A DNA stretch of 13,023 nucleotides, from positions 1 through 13,023 of the forward strand of contig WOZY01000072.1 of assembly GCA_011620045.1 (NCBI GenBank). The letters run 5' to 3'. This stretch comes from Mesotoga sp. (lineage in GTDB: Bacteria; Thermotogota; Thermotogae; Petrotogales; Kosmotogaceae). Position numbers and translations under genes: made by a program. Below are positions 6,034 through 13,023 of this stretch, in pieces (the first letter of the stretch is position 1; each line of letters starts with the position of its first letter). The notes under the pieces are model-generated. The model did not search any database, was not told the DNA's origin, and was given only the letters and a program-made list of their open reading frames with translations.

Positions 6034-7556
6034 GCTATCTCCCCCTGCTTTGAACCGGCCATCATGAAACCGATCTCCTCGGTGAATTTCGGATCAGGAG
6101 GCGTATATCCCATTATTTCTCCCTCATAGATTACTGCGACCCTGTCTGAAAGCCTGAATATTTCATACAGTTCGCCGGCCAGAAGCAGAACGGCCGCCCC
6201 GCGTTCTTTGTGAGCAAGAAGAGTTCTGTAGACAAATTCCATGGCTCCAATATCAAGTCCTCTTGTGGGGTGCTCCGCTATGATGAGACAGGGTTTAGTG
6301 GACAGTTCCCTGGCAAGGACCAGTTTCTGCAGGTTTCCGCCTGAAAGAAATCTTGCGGGTGTCTTCGTCGAAGCGGTGGATATCGAATAACTGCTAATCA
6401 ATTCTTCTGTAGCCTTCTGCATTGCGCGAATGTTCACGTTGAAGGGCGACTGAGGAATATTGTTGGTGTGAGCGTTCTTCATGAACATGTTTTCGGTTAT
6501 TGACAATGAAGGACAAGTTGCAAGGGCTCTTCTGTCCTGAGGTATGAATGCCACACCACCCTTTATTCTTTGGGCGACGTCAGTGTGACGAAGAGTTTTG
6601 TCGTTCAACACCACCTTGCCCTGTACAGGCTTCCTAAGACCGTAAATTGCCTCTGCAAGTTCTCTCTGACCGTTTCCGGCAACTCCGGCAATCCCCAATA
6701 TTTCGCCCGACTTTATGCTTAAACTGAGACTTCTTACTGCTTCAAGATTCTTGTCATTCTTAACGGTGAGATTCTCCACCTGCAGTACCGTTCTTCCCGG
6801 CTCGGTCTTGGGCTTGTCGAAATCTAGCAGTACATCCCTCCCCACCATCATTCTCACCAGGGATCTTCTATCAATTGAACTTCTCACCTCAGTTCCAATA
6901 ACTTTTCCGCCCCTCAGCACGGTAACTCTGTCACTAATCTCAAGAACCTCGTCCAGCTTGTGACTTATGAAGATTACTGAAGAACCTTCACTCACAAGCT
7001 TTCTTATTGCTTTGAACAAGACTTCCGTCTCCTGAGGAGTTAAGACAGCAGTAGGCTCGTCAAGAATGATGACTTTAGCGCCTGTGTAAAGCAGCTTCAG
7101 AATCTCGATTCTCTGCTTCTCCCCAACCGAAAGAGTCCAGACTCGAGCCCTGGGATTCACTGGAATGTCATAGCTTTCTCCAAGTTTCTTTATACTTGAT
7201 TCTACTGTTTTGGTCTTTACGAAGAAGCCCATCTCCTTAAGTCCAAGTACAACGTTTTCGGCGACCGTGAACGACGGTACTACCGTGAAGTGCTGTTGAA
7301 CCATACCTATCCCATATTTAAGAGCGTTGTGAGGAGAAGACACGGAAATCTGCTTGCCCTCCATGAATATCTCTCCCTCATCGGCCTTGTATATACCAAA
7401 GAGTATGTTCATGAGAGTTGTTTTTCCTGCTCCATTTTCTCCAAGGAGAGCATGAACTTCGCCTTTTTTTAGGTCAAGAGAGATGTTTTCATTTGCTATT
7501 ACACCTGGAAAGGCTTTGGTGATGTTTCTCATTTCAAGAACTGGAAGCTCAGCCAA
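6030..7556 (-). CDS. BMP-type nucleoside ABC transporter ATPase, two ABC domains (COG3845, NupO/YufO-like)
   Basis: Energises nucleoside-type uptake in the cytoplasm. Two ABC domains are fused in 508 residues. Domain 1 is complete: Walker A GENGAGKTT (39-47), signature-like LSVGEKQ (143-149), Walker B VIILDE with glutamate 168, and switch histidine 200 in ISHK. Domain 2 is degenerate: the Walker A position reads GVAGNGQRE (292-300) without the P-loop lysine, Walker B reads LIIAEHPTRGLD (426-436) and the switch histidine region reads LLLAGELYE, while the signature LSGGN (405-409) is intact. Such an unequal pair is normal for this sugar/nucleoside ATPase class, so only one composite site probably hydrolyses ATP well. 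It lies between the binding protein gene and the two permease genes. Confidence 0.94.
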   Translation of the reverse strand: MAELPVLEMRNITKAFPGVIANENISLDLKKGEVHALLGENGAGKTTLMNILFGIYKADEGEIFMEGKQISVSSPHNALKYGIGMVQQHFTVVPSFTVAENVVLGLKEMGFFVKTKTVESSIKKLGESYDIPVNPRARVWTLSVGEKQRIEILKLLYTGAKVIILDEPTAVLTPQETEVLFKAIRKLVSEGSSVIFISHKLDEVLEISDRVTVLRGGKVIGTEVRSSIDRRSLVRMMVGRDVLLDFDKPKTEPGRTVLQVENLTVKNDKNLEAVRSLSLSIKSGEILGIAGVAGNGQRELAEAIYGLRKPVQGKVVLNDKTLRHTDVAQRIKGGVAFIPQDRRALATCPSLSITENMFMKNAHTNNIPQSPFNVNIRAMQKATEELISSYSISTASTKTPARFLSGGNLQKLVLARELSTKPCLIIAEHPTRGLDIGAMEFVYRTLLAHKERGAAVLLLAGELYEIFRLSDRVAVIYEGEIMGYTPPDPKFTEEIGFMMAGSKQGEIA

Positions 7557-7582
7557 GAAAAATCACTCCAAAGAAAGAAATC

Positions 7583-7602
7583 GAGGGGCCGGACGGCCCC
7601 TC
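7583..7602 (-). promoter_or_regulatory. Intercistronic GC-rich stem-loop after the BMP binding protein gene
   Basis: GAGGGGCC and GGCCCCTC form a perfect 8-bp, all but one G-C, hairpin with a 4-nt loop, beginning 6 nt after the binding protein stop codon and before the ATPase start. The following bases (GATTTCTTTCTTTGG) are T-rich but interrupted, so termination would be partial. Such elements commonly protect or favour the upstream message, giving more binding protein than membrane components; that role is inferred. Confidence 0.7.
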
Positions 7603-7608
7603 ACAATA

Positions 7609-8667
7609 TTACTGAATCTTTCCCACTACGTTGTCTACAAACCAATCCATGCTGAGAAGCTCTGCATCAGTAGGCTTCTCGCCTTCTGCGTATCTCAATG
7701 CACCCGTCTGGTCGTAAACAGGCCCATCGAAGGGGTGCAAAAGGCCCTGGACGATTGCCTCTCTCATAGACATCACAAGTTTTGCCACGCCGTCTGGAAC
7801 AAGATCACTTACAAAGATATCGACAACACCATCCTTGATTCCTCCCCAGTACTGTTCGTTGGTCCAGGTTCCCTCAATCACGTTTCTCACTACGTACTCG
7901 TAGAAAGGACCCCAATTCCATACAGGGGCTGCGAGGAATGCGTTTGGAGCGAAGGCACTCATATCGCTGTTGTATCCTATTGAAAGCGCTCCTCTGTCTT
8001 CTGCCGCCTGCTGTGGAGCCGGTGAATCCTGGTGCTGTGTTATCAAGTCGGCGCCTACATCGAGAAGTGATTCTGCTGCCTCTTTCTCTCTTGCCGGATC
8101 AAACCAGGTGTTGGACCAGACTACATGGACCTTTGCCTCAGGGTTAACGTACTGGACACCCATCGCGAAGGCGTTGATTCCACGTATTACCTCAGGTATT
8201 GGATAGGCCGCGACGTAACCAATAATGTTGGTTTTCGTCATTGCACCTGCTATCAGACCGCTAAGGAATCTCGGCTCATACATTCTGCCGAAATAGGTCC
8301 CCAAATTGTCGGTAGTCATGTAACCGGAACAGTGCATGAAGGTTGAATCCGGGAAGGCCTGTGATACTTTTACCATACTGTCCATGTAGCCGAAGCTGGT
8401 TCCGAAGATGAGGTCATATCCTCTCTGGGCATATCCTCTGAATACGGCTTCAGCCTCGGCTCCTTCAGGTACGCTCTCAATGAAATCCGTTACCACCTGA
8501 TCACCGAAGACTCTCTCCAGATGTAGTCTACCTTCGTTATGCATCGTGCTCCAGCCACCGTCGCCGACCGGTGCAACATAGATAAAAGCTACTTTCAGTG
8601 GTGCAGCCATCAGAGCCGCTGCAATCAGCAGTACCGAGATGAACAAGAAAATCTTCCTCACTGTCAT
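7609..8667 (-). CDS. BMP family ABC transporter substrate-binding protein (nucleoside/Med-like)
   Basis: Exported ligand-binding subunit of the importer encoded just downstream. After a signal peptide (basic MTVRK, then IFLFISVLLIAAALMA) the mature part starts APLKVAFIYVAPVGDGGW, typical of PF02608. Further family features are FGTSFGYMDSM, GYMTTDNLGTYFGRMYEPRF (GxxAG-type region), GADLITQHQDSP and the GPVYDQTG region near the C-terminus. No lipobox cysteine is seen. Related receptors bind purine nucleosides; ligands differ in some subfamilies. The frame is open to an ATG at 8715, but that codon lies across the -10 box, so the start is ATG 8667 or, better spaced (8 nt) after the GGGGG site, GTG 8661. 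It is the first gene of the operon. Confidence 0.92.
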   Translation of the reverse strand: MTVRKIFLFISVLLIAAALMAAPLKVAFIYVAPVGDGGWSTMHNEGRLHLERVFGDQVVTDFIESVPEGAEAEAVFRGYAQRGYDLIFGTSFGYMDSMVKVSQAFPDSTFMHCSGYMTTDNLGTYFGRMYEPRFLSGLIAGAMTKTNIIGYVAAYPIPEVIRGINAFAMGVQYVNPEAKVHVVWSNTWFDPAREKEAAESLLDVGADLITQHQDSPAPQQAAEDRGALSIGYNSDMSAFAPNAFLAAPVWNWGPFYEYVVRNVIEGTWTNEQYWGGIKDGVVDIFVSDLVPDGVAKLVMSMREAIVQGLLHPFDGPVYDQTGALRYAEGEKPTDAELLSMDWFVDNVVGKIQ

Positions 8668-8706
8668 TACCCCCTTTGTAGTGAAATAGGTTTTTCTGAC
8701 GTAGAA

Positions 8707-8735
8707 ATTATACATTTATGAGATTGACAATCCAA
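8707..8735 (-). promoter_or_regulatory. Promoter of the BMP operon
   Basis: A perfect TATAAT -10 (8712-8707) lies 17 bp after a weak -35, TTGGAT (8735-8730). Transcription would start near 8700, about 33-39 nt before the binding protein start. That leaves no room for a riboswitch. Confidence 0.68.
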
Positions 8736-8830
8736 ATTGAAAGCCGATGAGTAACCGAAAAGGCGCTTGAGTATATAAATCTATTAGAACAGCTTTTCGC
8801 GACATTTGAGGTACTTCTCATTAAGATAGT

Positions 8831-8858
8831 TTGAGACTTCCCTTCGCGGTGGTAAAAT
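8831..8858 (+). promoter_or_regulatory. Promoter of the ferritin gene
   Basis: TTGAGA (8831-8836) and TAAAAT (8853-8858) each match consensus at 5/6, with a 16-bp spacer. Transcription would start near 8865, about 44 nt before the ferritin ATG. I see no convincing Fur- or PerR-like palindrome over it. Confidence 0.65.
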
Positions 8859-8908
8859 ATGATGAAGGAAGTGTTGACGTTTATACATAATAGAGAAGGA
8901 GGCTAACT

Positions 8909-9394
8909 ATGATAACAGCAAGAATGGAAAAAGAGATCAACGCCCAGATAAAGGCCGAATTTGAATCCGCGTTTATTTACATGGGTATGGCTGCCTGGGC
9001 TCACAAGAATGGATACTTTGGAACAGAAAACTTCATGTGGAAACAGGCAAAAGAGGAAGAAGGACACGCATTGAAGTTGATTGATTACCTTAAGGACGTA
9101 GATGCAACCGTTGAAATTCCTGGCATTGAGAAACCGACCACTGGCTACAAGTCGATTTTAGATGTGTTCGAAAAAGGACTTGAACATGAGAAACATATTA
9201 CTTCACGGATCAATAATCTCGTCACGATTTCCGATGAAGATGGAGATTACGCAACCAATGATTTTCTTCAGTGGTATGTCTCGGAGCAGGTGGAAGAGGA
9301 GAAGACTTTCAGGAACATAGTCAAGCGGCTGAAAATGGTCGGCGACCACGTGAATGGAATCTTCATGATTGATTCGAAGCTCGAAGAGAGATAG
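8909..9394 (+). CDS. ftnA: Ferritin (bacterial non-heme ferritin)
   Basis: Cytoplasmic iron storage protein expected to form a 24-subunit shell, oxidise Fe(II) and store it as a ferric mineral. The 161 residues align without gaps through the ferroxidase centre of E. coli FtnA: Glu17, Glu50 and His53 (in QAKEEEGH), Glu94 (GLEHEKH), Gln127 and Glu130 (in LQWYVSEQVEEEK). All ligands are present, so it should be catalytically active; no heme-binding methionine of the bacterioferritin type is obvious. AAGGAGG (8896-8902) lies 6 nt before the ATG. It stands as a single transcription unit with its own promoter and a strong terminator, divergent from the BMP operon. Confidence 0.96.
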   Translation: MITARMEKEINAQIKAEFESAFIYMGMAAWAHKNGYFGTENFMWKQAKEEEGHALKLIDYLKDVDATVEIPGIEKPTTGYKSILDVFEKGLEHEKHITSRINNLVTISDEDGDYATNDFLQWYVSEQVEEEKTFRNIVKRLKMVGDHVNGIFMIDSKLEER

Positions 9395-9400
9395 ATCTGT

Positions 9401-9432
9401 GCGGGATGCCGTGGCATCCCGCTTTTCTTTTT
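9401..9432 (+). terminator. Intrinsic terminator after ferritin
   Basis: GCGGGATGC and GCATCCCGC form a perfect 9-bp stem with a CGTG loop, followed by TTTTCTTTTT (9423-9432). It begins 6 nt after the ferritin stop codon. It also shows that the upstream-extended reading frame of the next gene is not coding there. Confidence 0.93.
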
Positions 9433-9471
9433 CGCCGGACGCCACCAGTTCAAGATAAAGGGGGGGTGAAA

Positions 9472-11256
9472 ATGCGGAGACTGCTTTCTCTGATCTTCAT
9501 TATCGCTTTCTCGACTCTATTGCTTGCTTCCGATCTTCAACTCACGATTCTCCATACGAGTGACATTCATGGAAATATCTTCCCAGTAGATTATGCAACC
9601 GGTAACTACGCCGCTGTGGGGCTGGCAAAGGTATCGAGTTTCGTCAATCATATGAGATCGACGAATTCGAATACCATCGTCATAGATACAGGGGATCTAA
9701 TTCAGGGAAGCCCGATTTCATACTACTTTGCAAGAATAGATGACTCCACTGTCAATCCGGTAATAAGGGCCATGAACATGATCGGATTCACAGCTTCCGT
9801 CATAGGGAGTCATGAATTCAGCTATGGGCCAAAGATTCTGGAGGAAGCCGTCAATTGCGCAGAGTTCCCCTTTCTTTGTGCAAACATAGTCTTTGAAGGT
9901 AGTGAAGATCCTGTCTTTCGCCCCTATGAGATACTCACCCTCGAGAGTAACGATGAGGACATAAGGATCGCAATTCTCGGCCTTACAACGACTCTCATAC
10001 AGAAATGGGAAGATCCCGAACATATAGCTGGCCTTTCCTTTCTGGATCCTGTGTGTGTCGCTGAGAAATATGTTCCTTTGCTGAGAGAAGAGGCAGATGT
10101 TTTAATAGTCGCTTACCACGGAGGCTTTGAAAGAGATCTGGCGACTGGCGAGCCCACTGAAGAGTTTTCTGGAGAGAATGCCGGTTACGAGATATTGAAA
10201 CGAGTCGAGGGAATTGATGTGATGTTGACCGGCCATCAGCACAGAGCCATTGCGGAGATAGTAGATGGAGTTGTAGTTTCTCAGCCTTCGAGCCGGGGAA
10301 GCTTTGTCGGCAGAGTTGAACTGGGACTTGAGAAGAGAGACGGTCTCTGGCAGATTATCGACAAATCCGTTGGTCTTGTGTCGATGGAGACGTATGATGG
10401 CGACAAGGCTTTGCTGGAAACGTTAGGAGATTTCGAGAACCGGGTTCAGAGCTGGCTCGATCAACGTGCCGGTTTCTCCATAGGAGACTTTTATATATCT
10501 GACCACTTTGAAGCTAGATTGAAAGACAATGCTCTGATTGAGTTTATCAATAAGGTTCAGATGGAAGCAACAGGCGCAACTATTTCATGTGCCTCGATCC
10601 TAACCGACGAGATTACTGGATGGAAGACAGGGCCCATCACTATTCGTGATGTCATTTCTGCATATCCTTTTTCGCATTCCCTGAGAGTTCTTCAAGTAAC
10701 TGGCGCCGATATCAAGGCTGCCCTCGAGAAGAGCGCCGAGTACTTCACTTACGCGAACAACGAGATCGCTCTCGCGGAGAGTTGCCTGACGTCAAAGCCT
10801 GTGCACTATGACTATGATATGTGGGAGGGAATCGAGTATATCATCGCCGTGGATAGACCTGTCGGAGAGAGAGTTCTAAGTGTAAGGCAAAATGGAAAGC
10901 CTCTCGAAATGAACGAGACTTATGAGATCGTCTTGAACAGCTATCGAACAGGGGGTGGAGGCGGATATCACATGTTTGAAGGCAAGCCCGTTGAAAGGCA
11001 TGTCATGCTTGACATCACGGAAATCATGACGGATTACGTGCTGGAGCGGCGTGTCATAAGCGCTACAGTAGACGAAAACTGGTCCGTGGGAACGGGATTC
11101 ATTCACACGATAGGCTGGAACGAGACATTGAGGTCTATAGCCGAAATGTATGGAATTAGCGCCTCTGAGATTATGAAATACAACCCCGACCTCACAAGAG
11201 TTCGAAGTATCCCGACCGGCACAGAACTGATTATCTACAAACCTGCGATTCCATAA
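9472..11256 (+). CDS. Exported 5'-nucleotidase / 2',3'-cyclic phosphodiesterase family protein with C-terminal LysM
   Basis: Probably removes phosphate from nucleotides outside the cytoplasm. The 594 residues comprise a signal peptide (1-20), a metallophosphoesterase domain (about 22-300) with SDIHG (Asp31, His33), TGD (Asp75), YHGG (His216) and TGHQH (His255, His257), a 5'-nucleotidase C-terminal domain (about 335-515) with HYDYDMWEGIEY and NSYRTGGGGGY, and a LysM domain (about 541-590) that may hold it to peptidoglycan. The metal-ligand motif usually GNHE reads GSHE: Ser113 replaces the Asn, which may lower activity or alter the metal site. The ATG at 9472 follows an AAAGGGGGGGT site; the frame opens further upstream but runs through the ferritin terminator. 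No clear promoter is seen. With the nearby BMP importer it suggests nucleotide salvage. Confidence 0.9.
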   Translation: MRRLLSLIFIIAFSTLLLASDLQLTILHTSDIHGNIFPVDYATGNYAAVGLAKVSSFVNHMRSTNSNTIVIDTGDLIQGSPISYYFARIDDSTVNPVIRAMNMIGFTASVIGSHEFSYGPKILEEAVNCAEFPFLCANIVFEGSEDPVFRPYEILTLESNDEDIRIAILGLTTTLIQKWEDPEHIAGLSFLDPVCVAEKYVPLLREEADVLIVAYHGGFERDLATGEPTEEFSGENAGYEILKRVEGIDVMLTGHQHRAIAEIVDGVVVSQPSSRGSFVGRVELGLEKRDGLWQIIDKSVGLVSMETYDGDKALLETLGDFENRVQSWLDQRAGFSIGDFYISDHFEARLKDNALIEFINKVQMEATGATISCASILTDEITGWKTGPITIRDVISAYPFSHSLRVLQVTGADIKAALEKSAEYFTYANNEIALAESCLTSKPVHYDYDMWEGIEYIIAVDRPVGERVLSVRQNGKPLEMNETYEIVLNSYRTGGGGGYHMFEGKPVERHVMLDITEIMTDYVLERRVISATVDENWSVGTGFIHTIGWNETLRSIAEMYGISASEIMKYNPDLTRVRSIPTGTELIIYKPAIP

Positions 11257-11301
11257 AACTGAACCTTCTGGCTGTACTAGAACATTCTCGCAAGAGCGGC
11301 G

Positions 11302-11324
11302 ACAGTTTTGAAAGCTGTTTTGTT
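11302..11324 (+). terminator. Possible weak terminator after the nucleotidase gene
   Basis: ACAGTTT and AAGCTGT form a 7-bp stem (one G-U pair) with a 3-nt loop, followed by TTTGTT. It lies between the convergent nucleotidase and iminopeptidase genes, just touching the latter's stop codon. The stem is short and AT-rich, so this is tentative. Confidence 0.4.
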
Positions 11325-12192
11325 AAGACGTCAATTCGGCTCTGGTTAGGAACTGCCTAACTTCCTGGATATATTCTAACGGCTTTTCGAGATGGTGCTC
11401 ATGCGAAGACTCTTCAAATACCCTCATAACAGCGTTGGGAAACTTCTCTGTGTAGAAAGTGGTTGCCTCGGGCGTTGCCTCGTCGTACTTTCCGCAGGTC
11501 AGTAGAACGGGAGAGTTGATTTCGCCAAGGCGTGAACTGCAGTCGTAACCCTTCAGGACACCCGTTACCGTGAATTCGCTCGGACCGTACATATAGTTGT
11601 AGACGTCTTCCCCCATGCCTGCAACGGCCTCGTTCATGCACTCTGGCCAAGGTTTCATTCTGCAAACGAACTTGCCGTAGAACTCCGACACTGCCTCCTG
11701 ATAATCTTCTTGGATGAAATCGCCGCTTTTCTCTGCTCTACTAATCGCCTCTCTTGATCTAACTGAAAGCGTCTCCATCAGCCTTCTGGCATCGCTTTCG
11801 AATCTTGAAATACTCATTGCCGGCCCGGAAAGAACCATGCTTTTGACAGTCTTCGGATATTTCAGAGCGTATTCGCAGGCAAGAATTGTCCCCCAGGACT
11901 GGCCTAGCAGATGAATTTCCGAGTAACCCAACTCACTTCTCAAGAGCTCTATCTCCTCGACAAAGCGCTCTATTCTCCACAGAGATTTGTCTGAAGGTCT
12001 GTCTGATTTGCCGCAACCGAGCTGGTCGTAGAATACCACGGGTCTTTCGTTTTCAAGCATTTCGAGTGTTTCTAAATAGTTGTGAGGAACACCGGGACCG
12101 CCATGAATCGTTAGCAGCGGGTTACCTTCAGTATCTTCGCCTCTGACTTCATACCATAGTCTCCCTCCCGGAACCTTGGCAAATCCTTCCAT
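11323..12192 (-). CDS. pip: Proline iminopeptidase-type alpha/beta hydrolase (peptidase S33)
   Basis: A probably cytoplasmic serine hydrolase that removes N-terminal proline, or another residue, from short peptides. The 289 residues show the oxyanion motif HGGPG (30-34), DQLGCGKS (56-63), the nucleophile elbow GQSWG with Ser99, the acid Asp237 in CGKYDEATPE, and the catalytic His264 in SSHEHHLEKP. A cap domain rich in helices lies at about 125-220. These motifs match the proline iminopeptidase/tricorn-interacting F1 group; some members are general aminopeptidases or amidases, so substrate range is uncertain. No signal peptide is seen. A GGGGGGA site precedes the ATG. It stands alone on the minus strand, convergent with the nucleotidase gene. 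Confidence 0.88.
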   Translation of the reverse strand: MEGFAKVPGGRLWYEVRGEDTEGNPLLTIHGGPGVPHNYLETLEMLENERPVVFYDQLGCGKSDRPSDKSLWRIERFVEEIELLRSELGYSEIHLLGQSWGTILACEYALKYPKTVKSMVLSGPAMSISRFESDARRLMETLSVRSREAISRAEKSGDFIQEDYQEAVSEFYGKFVCRMKPWPECMNEAVAGMGEDVYNYMYGPSEFTVTGVLKGYDCSSRLGEINSPVLLTCGKYDEATPEATTFYTEKFPNAVMRVFEESSHEHHLEKPLEYIQEVRQFLTRAELTS

Positions 12193-12562
12193 CTTTCTTC
12201 CCCCCTAAGTGACTGCTTCGAAATTGAACAAGTGTCAGCAAGATCAAACGGCGGGATTCGTAGCTAAAATGGGCAAAGCCACACGCCTCACGACCGAAAA
12301 TCCTAAGAGTCGAATCTCTGCTTCAACCTGCCTCTCATATAAAGCCCAGGATAAAACCAGTATATCACTGCAGAATGAGAGTCTCCCTCTTGGCAACCCG
12401 AAGAAACAGTCATGAATAATTTATTGCCCACAGCAAAGAATAACTTACGGTGAACTCGTAATGTTTGAGATGAGAAGGATATTTGGCTCTATTCGACCGA
12501 TGAGGTCCGTAATCGTTCTTTGTCAAATTACAGAAAACATTAGCGGAATTTCTGAACAACGC
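12193..12562. other. Gene-free intergenic region between divergent genes
   Basis: I see no convincing gene, RNA gene, repeat or strong hairpin here. A 68-codon plus-strand frame (12209-12415) lacks a good ribosome binding site, has low-complexity hydrophilic content and matches nothing I recognise. A possible extended -10 for the iminopeptidase gene reads TGATATACT on the minus strand (12367-12359) but has no good -35 and would give a leader of about 160 nt. TTGTCA occurs near 12520, 12563 and 12617; only the middle copy is explained, as a -35 box. Confidence 0.55.
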
Positions 12563-12591
12563 TTGTCACTGATAAATTGAATTGATATAAT
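12563..12591 (+). promoter_or_regulatory. Strong promoter of the sugar-binding protein gene
   Basis: TTGTCA (12563-12568), a 17-bp spacer, and TATAAT (12586-12591) preceded by TGA, an extended -10, match the consensus at 5/6 and 6/6. Transcription would start near 12598, giving a 5' UTR of about 65 nt that ends in the AAGGAGGT site. I see no leader ORF or clear operator in it. Confidence 0.82.
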
Positions 12592-12662
12592 CGATGTGGG
12601 CATTCCCCGACAGTATTTGTCAATTCATTTTCAAATCAGTTTCCAAAAAAGGAGGTAGAGCT

Positions 12663-13023
12663 ATGAAACATGTCAGGCGTTCGGTAATGCTTCTTCTTCT
12701 ACTTGCAGTGATTCTTGGTGGAGAAGCGCTTCTTGCAGGACTTACCTATGGTTACGTAACTCCAGGTCCCGATACTTGGTACAGAAAGGACGTTGAAGGA
12801 TTCGAGTATGCGGCAAGTCTCGTCGGCGTAGAAGTTATCGTACTTAACTCGGACTATGATACAGAGAAAGAGATCACGAATATCAACACTCTGGTGAATA
12901 TGGGTGTTGACGGTATGTGTGTCTTCTCTTTCAATCCCAATGGCGCTTTCATCGCCGCAAGAGAAGCTGCGAGGGCAGGGATACCTCTAGTGGTTACAGA
13001 CAACGTTGGTCAGGTCCTCCAGT
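12663..13023 (+). CDS. Sugar-type ABC transporter periplasmic binding protein (3' end outside window)
   Basis: Exported binding protein of the ribose/xylose-like class (periplasmic binding protein type 1, Peripla_BP_4). The visible 120 residues start with a signal peptide (MKHVRR, then SVMLLLLLAVILGGEALLA) and continue LTYGYVTPGPDTWYRKDVEGFEYAA, a pattern like the family's opening strand and helix. Further family features are VIVLNSDYDTEKEITNINTL and GVDGMCVFSFNPN (the 'two-segment' QI...L..GVDGI region), then AARAGIPLVVTDN. AAGGAGGT (12649-12656) lies 6 nt before the ATG. The ligand cannot be told from this fragment; permease and ATPase genes would be expected beyond the right edge. Confidence 0.88.
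   Translation, partial: MKHVRRSVMLLLLLAVILGGEALLAGLTYGYVTPGPDTWYRKDVEGFEYAASLVGVEVIVLNSDYDTEKEITNINTLVNMGVDGMCVFSFNPNGAFIAAREAARAGIPLVVTDNVGQVLQ

Noticed and set aside
8722..8739. Possible operator palindrome (CAAT-CCAA-ATTG) between the BMP and ferritin promoters
   Set aside because: Only 4-bp arms; expected by chance in AT-rich promoter DNA, and it overlaps the BMP promoter -35.
9406..9471. Upstream extension of the nucleotidase reading frame
   Set aside because: It runs through the ferritin terminator stem and has no ribosome binding site; ATG 9472 follows a strong G-rich site and begins a signal peptide.
12209..12415. 68-codon plus-strand frame as a small protein gene
   Set aside because: No ribosome binding site in front, Ser/Thr/Lys/Gln-rich low-complexity composition and no recognisable family; best read as chance.

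Overview
The window looks like chromosomal DNA of a Thermotogota bacterium, most likely a mesophilic Mesotoga/Kosmotoga-type member. This is an inference from protein style, moderate GC, dense co-directional ABC transporter operons, strong GGAGG ribosome binding sites and a LysM-tailed exported nucleotidase; no rRNA or tRNA is present to prove it. I see no mobile element, CRISPR array or tRNA gene.

Layout: (1) At the left edge, the 3' part of a plus-strand FAD-dependent geranylgeranyl-reductase-family gene converges on, and overlaps by 15 bp, a minus-strand operon. (2) Positions 3960 down to 1043 (minus strand) hold a three-gene ABC transporter of the TrpX/TrpY/TrpZ type: binding protein, permease, ATPase. 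In front of it is a complete leader-peptide transcription attenuator: promoter, ribosome binding site, a 30-codon ORF with the run Tyr-Val-Ser-Tyr-Val-Tyr-Ala-Tyr-Trp-Phe, a hairpin, a competing 12-bp antiterminator, and an intrinsic terminator just before the first structural gene. This is the most interesting object in the window. (3) Positions 8735 down to 3987 (minus strand) hold a four-gene BMP-type (purine nucleoside) ABC importer: binding protein, double ATPase, two permeases. A GC-rich stem-loop separates the first gene from the rest. (4) On the plus strand, a ferritin gene with its own promoter and terminator is followed by an exported 5'-nucleotidase/2',3'-cyclic phosphodiesterase with a C-terminal LysM domain. 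(5) A minus-strand proline iminopeptidase-type alpha/beta hydrolase is followed by a 470-bp gene-free stretch ending in a strong plus-strand promoter. (6) At the right edge begins the gene for a sugar-type periplasmic binding protein.

Working together: the exported nucleotidase can strip phosphate from extracellular nucleotides and the BMP importer can take up the resulting nucleosides. The Trp-type transporter appears to be switched on when charged tRNA for aromatic amino acids, mainly tyrosine, is scarce. The iminopeptidase fits peptide and amino acid use. Ferritin stores iron independently of the rest.
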